A program made the translations under genes and the position numbers. The notes under the pieces are model-generated. The model searched no databases, was not told the DNA's origin, and saw only the letters and a program-made list of their open reading frames with translations. This document shows positions 34,890 through 44,060 of a DNA stretch of 64,000 bases, one piece after another; positions within the stretch are counted from its first letter, which is position 1, and every line of letters starts with the position of its first letter. Location: assembly GCF_025426255.1 (NCBI RefSeq), contig NZ_CP104861.1, positions 1,488,001 through 1,552,000 of the forward strand, given 5' to 3'. Origin of the DNA: Pseudomonas fragi. Its GTDB lineage: Bacteria > Pseudomonadota > Gammaproteobacteria > Pseudomonadales > Pseudomonadaceae.

Positions 34890-35905
34890 CGGTCCAAGGT
34901 GTCTTTGGCAATCTGGCGCCCAAGAGCGATCAGCTCTGGGGCTTTATAAAACTCGAAAAATCGGCACACGCGCTTGGGTACGTTGATCAGGATGTCGGGC
35001 GGGTAACCGGCAATCTTGTATTGCGCCAATGAGGTTTGCATCACCTCGAAACTCTGGTTGATCAAGTCCAGCAGTGAGGCCGGGCCGACGTTGTCGATGA
35101 TAAATGAGCCGGTCGCGGACTTGGGCGAACCTTCCCCAGTGGGCTTTCGCGCCGGTTGGGTTGATTCAAGCCAGGGGTTGGTCGGCTCCTGTTCCAGGGG
35201 CTCGCTCAACGGATTGAGCAGTTCCTGCTCCAGGTTGAGCAGTTGCTCGGCGTGTTTGTTGCGAAACGGTATGTGCGAGCCCAGCGAGCTCATCAGGTTG
35301 TCAAAGCGCCCTTTAAAGGCCGCAGGCCGCTGGATGACGGGCAGTTGGTAGTTGCTCTGGTTGGTTGAGTTGAGGTTGACCGCAACGATCAGGTCGCAAT
35401 GGCTGGAGACCACCGGCACGATAGGCAAAGGGTTCAGCAGGCCGCCATCGACCAGCATGCGGTTGCCTTGCATCACTGGGGTGAAGAGGCTGGGAATGGC
35501 CGCCGAGGCGCGCATGGCCTGGTGCAGGCAGCCTTCCTGAAACCAGATTTCCTGCTGATGGGTAAGGTCGGTGGCCACGGCGGTGTACGGAATGCGCAGG
35601 TCTTCGATATTGATTTCGCCGACGATATTGCGGATTTGGCCGAAGACTTTCTCGCCGCGAATCGCGCCCAGCCGAAAGCTGACGTCCACCAGGCGCAGTA
35701 CATCGAGATAGTCCAGGCTTTGAATCCAGTCGCGATACAGATCAAGCTTGCCGGCAGCGTAAATCCCGCCCACCACGGCGCCCATGGAGCAACCGGCGAT
35801 ACAGGCGATGTCATAGCCGCGGCTTTCAAGCTCTTCAATCACGCCAATATGGGCATAGCCCCGGGCGCCACCGGAGCCCAATACCAATGCAATACGTTTT
35901 TTCAT
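34856..35905 (-). CDS. Patatin-like phospholipase
   Basis: This 349-residue serine lipase family protein has the oxyanion loop GSGGARGYAHIGV near residue 9, the nucleophile elbow GCSMG near 41 and the catalytic Asp in VDGGLLNPLP near 160. It lacks a signal peptide, as in the RssA/YchK group, so it probably acts at the inner face of the membrane on phospholipids or lipid-like esters. AAGG precedes the ATG at 35905. Its 3' end overlaps kdpE by 34 bases on the other strand. Confidence 0.9.
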   Translation of the reverse strand: MKKRIALVLGSGGARGYAHIGVIEELESRGYDIACIAGCSMGAVVGGIYAAGKLDLYRDWIQSLDYLDVLRLVDVSFRLGAIRGEKVFGQIRNIVGEINIEDLRIPYTAVATDLTHQQEIWFQEGCLHQAMRASAAIPSLFTPVMQGNRMLVDGGLLNPLPIVPVVSSHCDLIVAVNLNSTNQSNYQLPVIQRPAAFKGRFDNLMSSLGSHIPFRNKHAEQLLNLEQELLNPLSEPLEQEPTNPWLESTQPARKPTGEGSPKSATGSFIIDNVGPASLLDLINQSFEVMQTSLAQYKIAGYPPDILINVPKRVCRFFEFYKAPELIALGRQIAKDTLDRYESEDGSNNR

Positions 35906-36250
35906 GAACCGAACCTTCGCACTGACAAGTGCCCACAATGCCTTTTTGTGAGGCTCAGTGACAGCTTTGAGGATGAACTCGTATCCTCAAGCTAGGCTAG
36001 GTACGTAATGTTGTTCTTTTAAATTGGTGGGAGCGAGCCTGCTCGCCAAGGTCGTCAGCGATACCGCGTGCTTATTGGTTAACTGCGGTGTCTTGATGCC
36101 TTCGCGAGCAGGCTCGCTCCCACACACCACTCGATCGATAGAACAGCAATGAGACAAGGTGAAAGGTTTTTTTGATCTTTGCGTTGTGGCACTTTTATGC
36201 GGGTTGCTCGTCTGAGACTGCACTGAACTTTAATTTCCGAGGGAAACACC
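35906..36250. other. Non-coding stretch between divergent patatin and lipoprotein genes
   Basis: This region holds the palindromic repeat at 36027-36123 and should hold promoters for both genes. Around 36126-36235 the base composition drops toward A+T, but no convincing -35/-10 pair stands out. Confidence 0.5.
36027..36123. repeat. GTGGGAGCGAGC-family palindrome
   Basis: GTGGGAGCGAGCCTGCTCGC and GCGAGCAGGCTCGCTCCCAC are perfect inverted copies of 20 bp enclosing about 57 bp. Confidence 0.85.
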
Positions 36251-36529
36251 ATGAAAGCATGGATTTGTGTGCCGTTGATTGCGCTGGCGTTGGCAGGTTG
36301 CGCGGGAACTAAAGCTTACCGCGACACGTGCGCAACGAATCTGGACGCGGCCTGGCATGAGCTGGATCTGGCCAAGGCTGAAGGCTTTGCAGGTACTGTC
36401 AGCTACTCCAAGGCTTTGTCCTTGCTGACCGCAGCTAAAACTCAGCAGCAATTTGAAGCGTTTGAGGGCTGTACGATTAAATCCCAGAAAGCACGTTTCT
36501 ATATTCGTGAGTCCCGCGCCGGGCGTTGA
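36251..36529 (+). CDS. Small lipoprotein of unknown function
   Basis: This 92-residue protein has a lipoprotein signal (WICVPLIALALAGC, lipobox LAGC, Cys17). The residue after the Cys is Ala, so it should go to the outer membrane. The mature part has three further Cys-poor helices with CATNLDAAWHELDLAKAEG and FEGCTIKSQKARFY, and the two Cys could pair. GAGGGAAA precedes the ATG. I do not recognise a functional family. It lies 28 bp before the CHAD gene. Confidence 0.8.
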   Translation: MKAWICVPLIALALAGCAGTKAYRDTCATNLDAAWHELDLAKAEGFAGTVSYSKALSLLTAAKTQQQFEAFEGCTIKSQKARFYIRESRAGR

Positions 36530-36557
36530 GCCGTATCGGCAATGAAGGAGGGTAAGG

Positions 36558-37325
36558 ATGTCTGAGCTGGTTGACCGGATAGTTGTAAACATTGTGCGTC
36601 TGGAGGTCAGGTTGCTGGCCTGCCAGGCGCGTCTGGCGGCCGACACGGACCCGGAGGCCCTGCATGACCTGCGCACCACAGTGCGCCGTTTGCGCAGCCT
36701 GTTGCGGCCACTGCGTGGTTTGCCGGGCGTGGTGCAGCTGGAGATGTCAGCTTCCCAAGTGGGCGCCCTGACTACGCCCTTGCGCGACCTTGAAGTGCTG
36801 GCGGCGCATTTGCAGGAGCAAGGCTATCCGATGCAGGCACAAAGGCGTGTGGATCAGTTGTCTGGCAGTTATGCCCTGGTGGCCGACAGTGAACAGTTGG
36901 CGCAACTGCTGATGATCCTCGACGTGTTCCCGCGTTTTCTGCGTGCCGCACAACGTGAAGGCATGCTGCGCGGTTTGCGCCAGCGGATCGAAAAGGTGCT
37001 GAAAAAGCAGTGGCAAACCCTGGAAAAAGCCCTCAATGATCCGGGTCACGACCGCCATCGCGTCAGGCTGCTGATCAAGCGTGTGCGCTACGCGGCTGAG
37101 GCCTATCCTGAGCTGGACCAATTGCCGCCGCTGGTTTTGGCCCGCCTTAAAGTTGCACAAAAGGCGCTGGGTGAATGGCACGATGCTTGGCAATGGCTGC
37201 TGCAGGCCGGGCAACAGGCCGATTTACAACCCTGTGTGGCGAAATGGCAGGCCACCCTGGAACACGGAGAAAAACGGGCTGACAAGGCGCTGATAAAATT
37301 GACTGCAGCGTGCTTTCACTCCTGA
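36558..37325 (+). CDS. CHAD-domain protein
   Basis: This 255-residue, helix-rich, basic protein carries the conserved-histidine CHAD signature: PEALHDLRTTVRRLRSLLRPLR near residue 33 and RHRVRLLIKRVRYAAEAYPEL near 156. CHAD domains bind polyphosphate through these basic and His residues, so a polyphosphate-associated role is plausible. No CYTH partner domain or ppk gene is adjacent. GGAGGG precedes the ATG. Confidence 0.88.
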   Translation: MSELVDRIVVNIVRLEVRLLACQARLAADTDPEALHDLRTTVRRLRSLLRPLRGLPGVVQLEMSASQVGALTTPLRDLEVLAAHLQEQGYPMQAQRRVDQLSGSYALVADSEQLAQLLMILDVFPRFLRAAQREGMLRGLRQRIEKVLKKQWQTLEKALNDPGHDRHRVRLLIKRVRYAAEAYPELDQLPPLVLARLKVAQKALGEWHDAWQWLLQAGQQADLQPCVAKWQATLEHGEKRADKALIKLTAACFHS

Positions 37326-37402
37326 TGTTTGGCTGATACAGCACTGTTCACAGTCAGGTGGATGGGTAGTATTCCGTCATATTTTTCTGTTTTGAGGTGC
37401 TC

Positions 37403-38200
37403 ATGCAGTTTTCCGAATTGGTTGCGGCGGTACGTAAGACGCCACTGGACGTGACAATCCCGGCAGACTGGGGCCAGGGACGTGCCAGCTTCGGTGGCTT
37501 GGTGGTGGCCTTGCAGTACGAGGCCATGCGCGCCCAAATCTCTGTAGAGCGTGCGCTACGTTCGCTGGCGGTGAGTTTTGTCGGTCCGGTGGCAGCGGAT
37601 GTGCCGATCCGATTTGAAGTCGAGGTGCTACGCGAGGGCAAGGCCGTCAGCCAGGTATTGGGCCGCGCTATACAGGATGGTCAAGTGGTGACCTTGGTAC
37701 AAGGCAGTTTTGGCGCGGCACGGGAGTCAGCAGTGAGCGTCGACAGCGTACCCGCCCCTGAGATGAAAGCCCCGGCAGAGTGCCCGTTGTTGCCCTACAT
37801 CAAGGGCGTTACCCCTGAATTCATGCGGCATATGTCCATGGCCTGGGCTGTCGGTGCTCTGCCTTTCACCGGTCGCGGAACGCGAGAAATGGGCGGTTGG
37901 GTACGTCTAGCCGGTGAGGTCCCGGACGAACCCCTGACTGAAACCCATTTGCTGGCACTGGTCGATACCTGGCCACCTGCTCTGCTGCCGCTGCTGAACA
38001 AGCCGACTGCAGGCAGCACGCTGACCTGGACCATCGAGTTCGTGCAGCCGCTGCCCACGGCCAGCACCCTGGAGTGGTGCAAATACCTGGCCGTCATCGA
38101 ACATGCCCGTGACGGTTACGGCCACGTGGCGGCCAATCTGTGGGCTCCTAGTGGTGAGCTTATTGCGATCAGCCGCCAGACAGTGGCCGTGTTTGGTTGA
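37403..38200 (+). CDS. Acyl-CoA thioesterase-like protein (double hot-dog)
   Basis: This 265-residue protein resembles TesB-type thioesterase family proteins. DWGQGRASFGGLVVALQYEAM forms the first hot-dog helix, LRSLAVSFVGPVAADVP the following strand, and LTWTIEFVQPL with DGYGHVAANLWAPSGELIAISRQTVAVFG the second domain. It should hydrolyse an acyl-CoA in the cytoplasm, but the acyl chain is unknown. TGAGG precedes the ATG at 37403. Its stop abuts that of the next, convergent gene. Confidence 0.82.
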   Translation: MQFSELVAAVRKTPLDVTIPADWGQGRASFGGLVVALQYEAMRAQISVERALRSLAVSFVGPVAADVPIRFEVEVLREGKAVSQVLGRAIQDGQVVTLVQGSFGAARESAVSVDSVPAPEMKAPAECPLLPYIKGVTPEFMRHMSMAWAVGALPFTGRGTREMGGWVRLAGEVPDEPLTETHLLALVDTWPPALLPLLNKPTAGSTLTWTIEFVQPLPTASTLEWCKYLAVIEHARDGYGHVAANLWAPSGELIAISRQTVAVFG

Positions 38201-38458
38201 TCAGAACTTTTCGCTGTTGCGCGGCGCGGCTTCGAGCTTGCGGCCCTGGTGTTGCAGAGCCAGCGCCGCAAACAAGGCAACCAGGCCGATCACTGCGCTC
38301 GTTGCGTTCTCACTGAACACCCCCGAAACCAGCAGTAGAAAGGCTATCACCAGCATCGGCATGGCGATCAGATTGATCGCCTGATGCGTGGTGCTCTGAT
38401 GGCTCTGTGGGTTGGAGCGCCATTGCCAGGCCGGTATGTTTGGATGACGTTTGCCCAT
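38201..38458 (-). CDS. Small two-helix membrane protein, unknown function
   Basis: This 85-residue protein has an N-terminal polar part (GKRHPNIPAWQWRSNPQSHQ) and two adjacent hydrophobic stretches (LIAMPMLVIAFLLLVSGVF and SAVIGLVALFAALAL). It ends in a basic tail. GGAGAG lies before the ATG at 38458; a longer frame to 38545 lacks a ribosome site. The His-rich stretch before helix 1 recalls DUF962/Mpo1-like proteins, but the resemblance is too weak to name it. Confidence 0.65.
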   Translation of the reverse strand: MGKRHPNIPAWQWRSNPQSHQSTTHQAINLIAMPMLVIAFLLLVSGVFSENATSAVIGLVALFAALALQHQGRKLEAAPRNSEKF

Positions 38459-38571
38459 GATTGCTCTCCTTGTTCGAGGGCTCAGCCTTGGCTGAACCGG
38501 ATAAACAAAGGATAGAGCTGCGAGTCGCGTGCGGCGAATCAACAATGGCTATTGGCCTTATAGCTGAATGC

Positions 38572-40053
38572 CTATAGCTTTAATTGACCAATGGCCCGGT
38601 TCAATTCACCGGCCAGTGTTGCCAGTTGATTGCTGGTAGTGGCCGAATCAACCGTCTGTTGCACGGTGTTTTCGGTGACATCGCGGATGCTCACCACCGC
38701 CCGGTTCATCTCTTCCGCGACTTGGCTTTGCTGTTCGGCAGCTACGGCAATCTGGGTGTTGCTTTCGCGCATTTGTGCCACTGCGTGGGTGATCTCGGCC
38801 AGTGCCGCACCTGCTTCCTGGGCCTGCTGTACGCAGTCGTCGGCCTTGAATGAGCTTTCCTGCATAAAGTCCACGGCGTCGCGGGTGCCCGCCTGCAAGG
38901 CCGAGACCATCGTGGTGATTTCGTCGGTGGAGGTTTGCACCCGCTTGGCCAGGTTCCGCACTTCATCGGCGACTACGGCAAAGCCACGGCCCATCTCGCC
39001 TGCGCGAGCGGCCTCAATCGCTGCGTTCAATGCCAGCAGGTTGGTCTGTTCGGCGATGCTGTGGATCACACTGACCACGCTGTTGATCTTTTGGCTGTCC
39101 TGCGCCAGTTGTTGAATCATCTCGGCGGTAGTTTGCACCCCGGTCGACAGGCTGGCGATGGATTGCTGGACCCGGCTGACTACTTTCTGCCCGCTGCCGG
39201 CCAGGTCATCTGCGGTTTGTGACAGGTCGCGGGTGGCGCCAGCGTGTTGCGCAATGTGGTAGACCGTGGCCGACATCTCATTGATTGCGGTGGCGGCCTG
39301 GTCGGTCTCGCTTTGCTGGCCGAGCATGCCGTGGCGCACCTCATCCATGCTGCTGGCCAGGCGCGCGGCACCAGCGTCCAGTTGCGCGGCGGTCTCGGCT
39401 ACGGTGTTGACTACCCGCTGATAGCCAGCCTGCATGGCGTTAAAGGCACTGGCCATTTGTCCGACTTCATCGGTACAGGCCAAAGGCACCCTGGCTGACA
39501 GGTCGCCGGTTTTCTCGACATGCAGCATCACGTCCTTGAGCGTATTGAGCTGGCTGAGGAGGAAGCGGATCAGCAACTGCGAGGCGCACAGCATGGCCAA
39601 CATCAGGATCAGCACCGCAGCCGCATAGTTGGGCAGCCGCTCGACAAACACTTGCGCCAGGCTTGGCGTATACGCCAGAACCGCGATTTTTTGTCCGTCG
39701 TCGCGGGTCAGCACATCGGCGCCCAACAACAGGTCGCGACCCAGCAGCGGCATGGAGTTGATCGAAACCCAGCCGTGGGCGTTGTTTAGCTGAGGCAGGG
39801 GTTGCTGGTTGATGTTGGGGGTTTGTCCCGGTTCAAGGCGCAACAAGTGCTTGGCCTCAGGCAAAGCCTGCCCGGCGGGCCAAGCTCTGAGCAGTTGCGC
39901 CTGGTCCTGGGCGTTGACCTGCGCGGCGTGACTGCGCGATTGCTGCTCGAGCTGCACGGCGTACAGCACCAGCAGCAACGTGGTGACAAAGGCCACCGCG
40001 TTGACGGCCCAGAATTTGTATTTAAGCGAGATGTTGCTAAGCCAGGTACCCAT
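38572..40053 (-). CDS. Methyl-accepting chemotaxis protein
   Basis: This 493-residue chemoreceptor has transmembrane helices near residues 10-32 and 145-170 flanking a small periplasmic domain of about 110 residues. A HAMP linker follows, and the cytoplasmic signalling tip reads [32 protein letters not shown]. It should signal to CheA/CheW, and its ligand is unknown. The start at 40053 ([14 protein letters not shown]) follows GAGAAGA. No chemotaxis genes are adjacent, and a REPIN lies upstream. Confidence 0.94.
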   Translation of the reverse strand: MGTWLSNISLKYKFWAVNAVAFVTTLLLVLYAVQLEQQSRSHAAQVNAQDQAQLLRAWPAGQALPEAKHLLRLEPGQTPNINQQPLPQLNNAHGWVSINSMPLLGRDLLLGADVLTRDDGQKIAVLAYTPSLAQVFVERLPNYAAAVLILMLAMLCASQLLIRFLLSQLNTLKDVMLHVEKTGDLSARVPLACTDEVGQMASAFNAMQAGYQRVVNTVAETAAQLDAGAARLASSMDEVRHGMLGQQSETDQAATAINEMSATVYHIAQHAGATRDLSQTADDLAGSGQKVVSRVQQSIASLSTGVQTTAEMIQQLAQDSQKINSVVSVIHSIAEQTNLLALNAAIEAARAGEMGRGFAVVADEVRNLAKRVQTSTDEITTMVSALQAGTRDAVDFMQESSFKADDCVQQAQEAGAALAEITHAVAQMRESNTQIAVAAEQQSQVAEEMNRAVVSIRDVTENTVQQTVDSATTSNQLATLAGELNRAIGQLKL

Positions 40054-40169
40054 GGGAGGTCTTCTCTGATTTGGCGCAAACAATATTGGCAAGGTGCCAT
40101 CATTGTGCCGCTATTCAGTGACGATCTTGTTGATGTGGGTCAAGGATGCAAAAAATACGCTGAGATCTC

Positions 40170-40316
40170 CGTAGCAGCTGCCGAAGGAACGAGGCTGCGT
40201 TCGAGCGCGCAGCGCTCGCGAAATCAGACCCTGCGGTGTGCAAGTCACACCCAGCTCTCTGGGTTTACGACTGCTACGCAGCCGAACGCAGCCTCGTTCC
40301 TGCGGCAGCTGCTACG
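40170..40316. repeat. REPIN, 147 bp, near-identical to 19261-19407 in opposite orientation
   Basis: Reverse-complementing the copy at 19261-19407 and reading the two side by side, I find 145 of 147 positions identical, including the non-palindromic centre. The two differences are one in the centre (CACATCC against CACACCC) and one in the right arm (TTCCTTCGG against TTCCTGCGG). Confidence 0.9.
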
Positions 40317-40329
40317 TGATATTTGGTTG

Positions 40330-41145
40330 CTACGCAATATTGGCCAGTACCGGCAACCCATAAAACGCCCGCGCGCAGGCGGTAGTGTGGGCGGCCAGGT
40401 CCTGCTCGCTTTCGCTTCGATGTACCGCCACTTCACGCAGTACGTCGGTCAGGTAGGCCGGCTCGTTGCGACCATTTTTCGGTTTGGGCCGCAGGGTACG
40501 CGGCAGCAGGTAGGGCGCGTCGCTTTCGAGCATCAGGCGCCCGCGTGGGATGTCACGCACCAGCGGATGCAAGTGGGTGCCACGACGCTCGTCGCAAATC
40601 CAGCCGGTAATGCCGATGTGCAGGTCCTGATCGAGGTAGCTGAACAGCGCCTTTTTTTCGCCGGTAAAGCAATGCACAACTGCCGCTGGCAAGCGGTCGC
40701 GGAAGTCACGAAGGATTTCCAGCAGACGCTGGCTGGCGTCGCGCTCATGCAGAAAAACCGGCAATTGCAGGTCCACCGCCATCGCCAGGTGTTCTTCCAG
40801 TACTTTCTCTTGCTGGGCCCGGGGCGAGAAGTCGCGGTTGAAATCCAGGCCGCACTCACCGACGGCGCATACACCAGGTTCCTTGAGCAAGGCGAGCAAC
40901 TGCCGGGCGCTGTCGCCGTTCCAGTCACTGGCCGAGTGCGGGTGAATACCTGCGGTGGAGAACAGCCGCTGGCCGCTTTCATCCAGCTCGCGGCACAGTT
41001 GCAAGGCCAGTTCACTGCCGTCAACGCTGGTGCCGGTGAGGACCAATTGGCAAACCCCGGCCGCGTACGCACGGTCCAGCACGGCCTGGTGTTTGCCGTC
41101 GAAGCTTGGGTTAGTCAGGTTGACGCCGATATCGATGAGTTGCAT
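40330..41145 (-). CDS. tatD: TatD-family metal-dependent DNase
   Basis: This 271-residue TIM-barrel hydrolase acts in the cytoplasm as a 3'-5' DNA exonuclease. Metal ligands are visible in LIDIGVNLT (Asp; the more usual HxH is reduced to D-G-V as in TatD itself), [13 protein letters not shown] (Glu), PVFLHERDA (His), VVHCFTG (His) and [12 protein letters not shown] (Asp). GAGG precedes the ATG. Length matches TatD more closely than the YcfH or YjjV groups. Confidence 0.9.
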   Translation of the reverse strand: MQLIDIGVNLTNPSFDGKHQAVLDRAYAAGVCQLVLTGTSVDGSELALQLCRELDESGQRLFSTAGIHPHSASDWNGDSARQLLALLKEPGVCAVGECGLDFNRDFSPRAQQEKVLEEHLAMAVDLQLPVFLHERDASQRLLEILRDFRDRLPAAVVHCFTGEKKALFSYLDQDLHIGITGWICDERRGTHLHPLVRDIPRGRLMLESDAPYLLPRTLRPKPKNGRNEPAYLTDVLREVAVHRSESEQDLAAHTTACARAFYGLPVLANIA

Positions 41146-41383
41146 GGTGCTACCTCAGGCCACAGGCCGCGAAGCATATCAGAGCTGTAGATTTAATAAG
41201 AAAAACCAAGAACTACAGACAGTTATGGTTGTCTTTGAATGCCGCAACAACGCAATGCCCGGTTTTCCACAGGACGCATTGACTGTTTTGCGCGCTGATT
41301 CCAGCGCTTAAAAGCCCCAAAAGGGGCAACCGGTTGTCGGGTAATCCGACAGGGTGCTGGGCTGTATTCTTTCCGGAGAACGG

Positions 41384-42802
41384 ATGACAAGACCGACGCT
41401 ATTGATTGCGCTGTGCCTGATGCTACTGCCACTCCCGGCACTGGCACGCCTGGCTGGACCGTTACAGGTCGGGCAGCCGAGTCAGGTCCGCGATCTGGCG
41501 CAAATCCGCAGCAGTCAGGTACTGCGAGTACTGGTCAACCAGAGCCGCAACAGTTCGGGCGAGGTCCAGGGCCAGTCCATTGGCGTCGAGTACCATCGAT
41601 TGCGTGCATTTGAGCATTACCTCAACAGCCACGCCCGCGATGGTCAGGAAATCACCCTCAAGATCATTCCCAAAGCCAAGGACCAGTTGCTTGGCGCCTT
41701 GTCGCGGGGTGAAGGCGATGTGGTTGCTCCGGGAGAGTTGATCGACTTCATGCCCAGCCATGCCATCAGCGCCAGTGACCCGATCATCGACCATGTCCCG
41801 TTGCTGCTGGTAGGGGTTAAAGGCGAGCGCCGCTTTACCCGTTTTGAGCAGCTATCGGGGCGTACCGTGGCACTGACCACAGGCAGTGCGGCCGGTGCGT
41901 CGGTCAACTTGATCAATCAAAAACTGGCCCTGCGCAAATTGCCGCCAGTCAAAATCGAATGGGTGGACCCGACGCTGGCGGTGGAAGACGTGCTGGAGAT
42001 GGTTCAGGCCGGGATTTTCCATCTGACAATTGTTGAACAGCCGATTGCCGAGCGCTGGGCCACGTTGATGCCCAAGCTGCGTTTTGACCGCAAGGTGCTG
42101 GTCAGTGCACCCGATGCGATGCATTGGTATGTGCGCCGCGATGCCTCGATGCTGCGCGCCAGTATTGATCGCTTTCTGGCCGGTTATAAGGCACCGGCCG
42201 ACCAGGATGTGGCCTTTGAACGGGTATACCGACGTTTGTATCGGGTGCATTACCCCTTGGCCCGTGCCGACCGCCAAAAGCTTGAAAAATTGCGCCCTGT
42301 GTTGCAAAAACATGCCCGGCAACAGGGCATGGACTGGCTCAATCTGGCAGCGCTGGCGTTCAAGGAGTCTACCCTCGACCCAGACGCCAAGGGCTCTGGT
42401 GGGGCGACCGGGTTGTTGCAGATCACGCCTTCGGCGGCACAGCGGGTGGGGGTCAGCAATATTCAGAACGTGGATAACAATGTGCAGGCCGGGGCCAAGT
42501 ACCTGGCGTTGATCCGTCGCAAGTTCTTTGCCAGCCCCAAACTCAACGAGCGTGAGCGCATGGCCTTTGTGCTGGCGGCCTACAACATGGGCCCTGAGCG
42601 GGTCCAGAGCATGCGTGCGGAGGCCAAACGGCGTGGCCTGAACCCCAATCAATGGTTCTTTCAAGTGGAACGTATTGCCATGGAACAGGTGGGAATGGGT
42701 GCCGTCAGCTATGTTAATAGCGTGAATAAATACTATTTGGCCTTTGACCGGGAGCGCGATTCGCTGGAACCCACAAAAGCTGAACTGGTAACACGCAAAT
42801 AA
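41384..42802 (+). CDS. MltF-like membrane-bound lytic transglycosylase
   Basis: This 472-residue exported protein has a signal peptide (TLLIALCLMLLPLPALA). An SBP_bac_3-type periplasmic domain (about 50-280, with VLRVLVNQSRNSSGE) precedes a C-terminal SLT domain with catalytic Glu in LAFKESTLDPDAKG near 336 and GGATGLLQITPSAAQ and AYNMGPERVQ. It cleaves peptidoglycan glycan chains with anhydro-muropeptide formation. GGAG precedes the ATG at 41384. The mature N terminus shows no Cys, so it is probably not a lipoprotein. Confidence 0.9.
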   Translation: MTRPTLLIALCLMLLPLPALARLAGPLQVGQPSQVRDLAQIRSSQVLRVLVNQSRNSSGEVQGQSIGVEYHRLRAFEHYLNSHARDGQEITLKIIPKAKDQLLGALSRGEGDVVAPGELIDFMPSHAISASDPIIDHVPLLLVGVKGERRFTRFEQLSGRTVALTTGSAAGASVNLINQKLALRKLPPVKIEWVDPTLAVEDVLEMVQAGIFHLTIVEQPIAERWATLMPKLRFDRKVLVSAPDAMHWYVRRDASMLRASIDRFLAGYKAPADQDVAFERVYRRLYRVHYPLARADRQKLEKLRPVLQKHARQQGMDWLNLAALAFKESTLDPDAKGSGGATGLLQITPSAAQRVGVSNIQNVDNNVQAGAKYLALIRRKFFASPKLNERERMAFVLAAYNMGPERVQSMRAEAKRRGLNPNQWFFQVERIAMEQVGMGAVSYVNSVNKYYLAFDRERDSLEPTKAELVTRK

Positions 42803-42905
42803 TCTAATAAATTGATCGTTATTACGGACTTATTAGGCTATTAACATTATAAAAACTGATTAGTATGGCGTGCATTCCCCAACTGATTACCTAAAGGATT
42901 TCACC

Positions 42906-43340
42906 ATGAGCAAATTGATCCATACCGTTTTGGGCTCACGCGCAGGTTATGGCTTGACGGTTCTGCGCATTTTTGTAGGCATCATCTTTGCTGCCCACGG
43001 TTCGCAAAAGCTTTTTGGATGGTTTGGCGGTGGTGGTCTGGCCGGTACGGCGCAATGGATGGAAAGCATTGGGTTGGCGCCGGGTACGCTGATGGCGGCA
43101 ATGGCGGGCGGGACCGAGTTTCTGGGGGGGCTGGCATTGATCGTAGGTCTACTGGCCCGACCTGCGGCATTGGGCTTGTCTTTTACGTTGCTGGTGGCGA
43201 TCTTTTCAGTGCACATCCATAACGGTCTGTTTATGGCCAACAACGGCTATGAGTTTGCTCTGGCTCTGCTGGGTGGCACCGTGGCGGTATTGTTCGAAGG
43301 CGCGGGCAAGTTGTCGCTTGATCGTGCGATTGCCGACTAA
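42906..43340 (+). CDS. DoxX-family membrane protein
   Basis: This 144-residue protein has four hydrophobic segments and the DoxX pattern IFVGIIFAAHGSQKLFGWFGG near residue 22. The family is often linked to redox or thiol homeostasis, but the function of this member is unknown. AAAGGA precedes the ATG at 42906. The roughly 100 bp upstream are unusually A+T rich and probably hold its promoter. A strong intrinsic terminator follows. Confidence 0.88.
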   Translation: MSKLIHTVLGSRAGYGLTVLRIFVGIIFAAHGSQKLFGWFGGGGLAGTAQWMESIGLAPGTLMAAMAGGTEFLGGLALIVGLLARPAALGLSFTLLVAIFSVHIHNGLFMANNGYEFALALLGGTVAVLFEGAGKLSLDRAIAD

Positions 43341-43358
43341 AGTGCCGTGTTCTCGAAG

Positions 43359-43382
43359 AGGCCCGCCCGAGCGGGCCTTTTT
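43359..43382 (+). terminator. Intrinsic terminator after the DoxX gene
   Basis: AGGCCCGC and GCGGGCCT form a perfect 8-bp stem with a CCGA loop, followed by TTTT, 18 bases after the stop codon. Confidence 0.9.
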
Positions 43383-43397
43383 CGTTTTAGATGACTG

Positions 43398-43427
43398 TTG
43401 ACAGTTGTAAGCAGGTTTATCTAGGAT
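43398..43427 (+). promoter_or_regulatory. Sigma-70-type promoter of the structured leader
   Basis: TTGACA (43398-43403) and TAGGAT (43422-43427) are separated by 18 bp, directly after the previous terminator. Transcription would begin near 43434, leaving a leader of nearly 150 bases before the ATG at 43582. Confidence 0.55.
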
Positions 43428-43433
43428 GTTTCT

Positions 43434-43581
43434 TGCGCCGATTTAAACAGCTACTTGCGGGGCGCCAGAGGGTCGCAAGACCGTCTAAGAGGTTTGAAGC
43501 AAACCTCGAAATACCGCTAAAGCGCTGGTTCGGTGTTGCCTCTCACCTGCCACGCAGAATCTTGAGGCGGAGAACCGACAC
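43434..43581 (+). ncRNA. Structured 5' leader, candidate cis-regulatory RNA
   Basis: Three consecutive hairpins are visible. The first is CTTGCG/CGCAAG (43454-43459 with 43474-43479). The second is GAGGTTTG/CAAACCTC with an AAG loop (43489-43507). The third is ATACCG/CGGTGT (43511-43516 with 43531-43536). The region codes for nothing obvious. Whether it is a regulatory leader or a separate small RNA is not decided by the sequence. Confidence 0.45.
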
Positions 43582-43890
43582 ATGAGTCACCCACGTCCCC
43601 TGGTACGTCTTGCACCGCTTGCGGCCAGCCCGGCCCTGCGCAATCCAAAAATCCTTCTCGGCGGTAAACACCAGCCAACGCTGTTGCGCTACCTCGACGG
43701 CTGGCCACGACGCAAAGGCCGGGCTACGGCATTCTTGATCCAGTTTGTGGAAGCAGGTGATCAGTTGGCGCGATTTGCCGCTGACAGCTTTGATCTGGCA
43801 GTGGTCCAGTCCCCCAGCGCCGAAGATGCCGCACAGGTGATTCACAACCTGACCCGCGTGAGCCGTCAGGGGCTGATTACCCTGCGTTGA
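43582..43890 (+). CDS. Small conserved-looking protein of unknown function
   Basis: This 102-residue basic cytoplasmic protein follows GGCGGAG at the right distance. The C-terminal part, DSFDLAVVQSPSAEDAAQVIHNLTRVSRQGLITLR, reads like the last strand-helix-strand of a Rossmann-type methyltransferase without its SAM-binding motifs. I do not recognise a function. It has its own promoter and a structured leader. Confidence 0.65.
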   Translation: MSHPRPLVRLAPLAASPALRNPKILLGGKHQPTLLRYLDGWPRRKGRATAFLIQFVEAGDQLARFAADSFDLAVVQSPSAEDAAQVIHNLTRVSRQGLITLR

Positions 43891-43901
43891 GATATTAGAT
43901 C

Positions 43902-44049
43902 CGTAGCAGCTGCCGAAGGAACGAGGCTGCGTTCGGCGGCGCAGCCGTCGTAAACCCGGTAATCACCGTGGATCTGAATTACCTGGTTGTATGGTTTTAC
44001 GACGGCTGCGCCGCCGAACGCAGCCTCGCGGAGCTCGTCAGCTGCTACG
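43902..44049. repeat. REPIN-type palindromic repeat with altered right arm
   Basis: The left arm CGTAGCAGCTGCCGAAGGAA matches the other copies. The right side keeps GCCGAACGCAGCCTCG but then reads CGGAGCTCGTCAGCTGCTACG in place of the usual arm. The inner GGCGGCGCAGCCGTCGTAAA is also present as an inverted copy. Confidence 0.8.
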
Positions 44050-44060
44050 TACGTTCTGTT

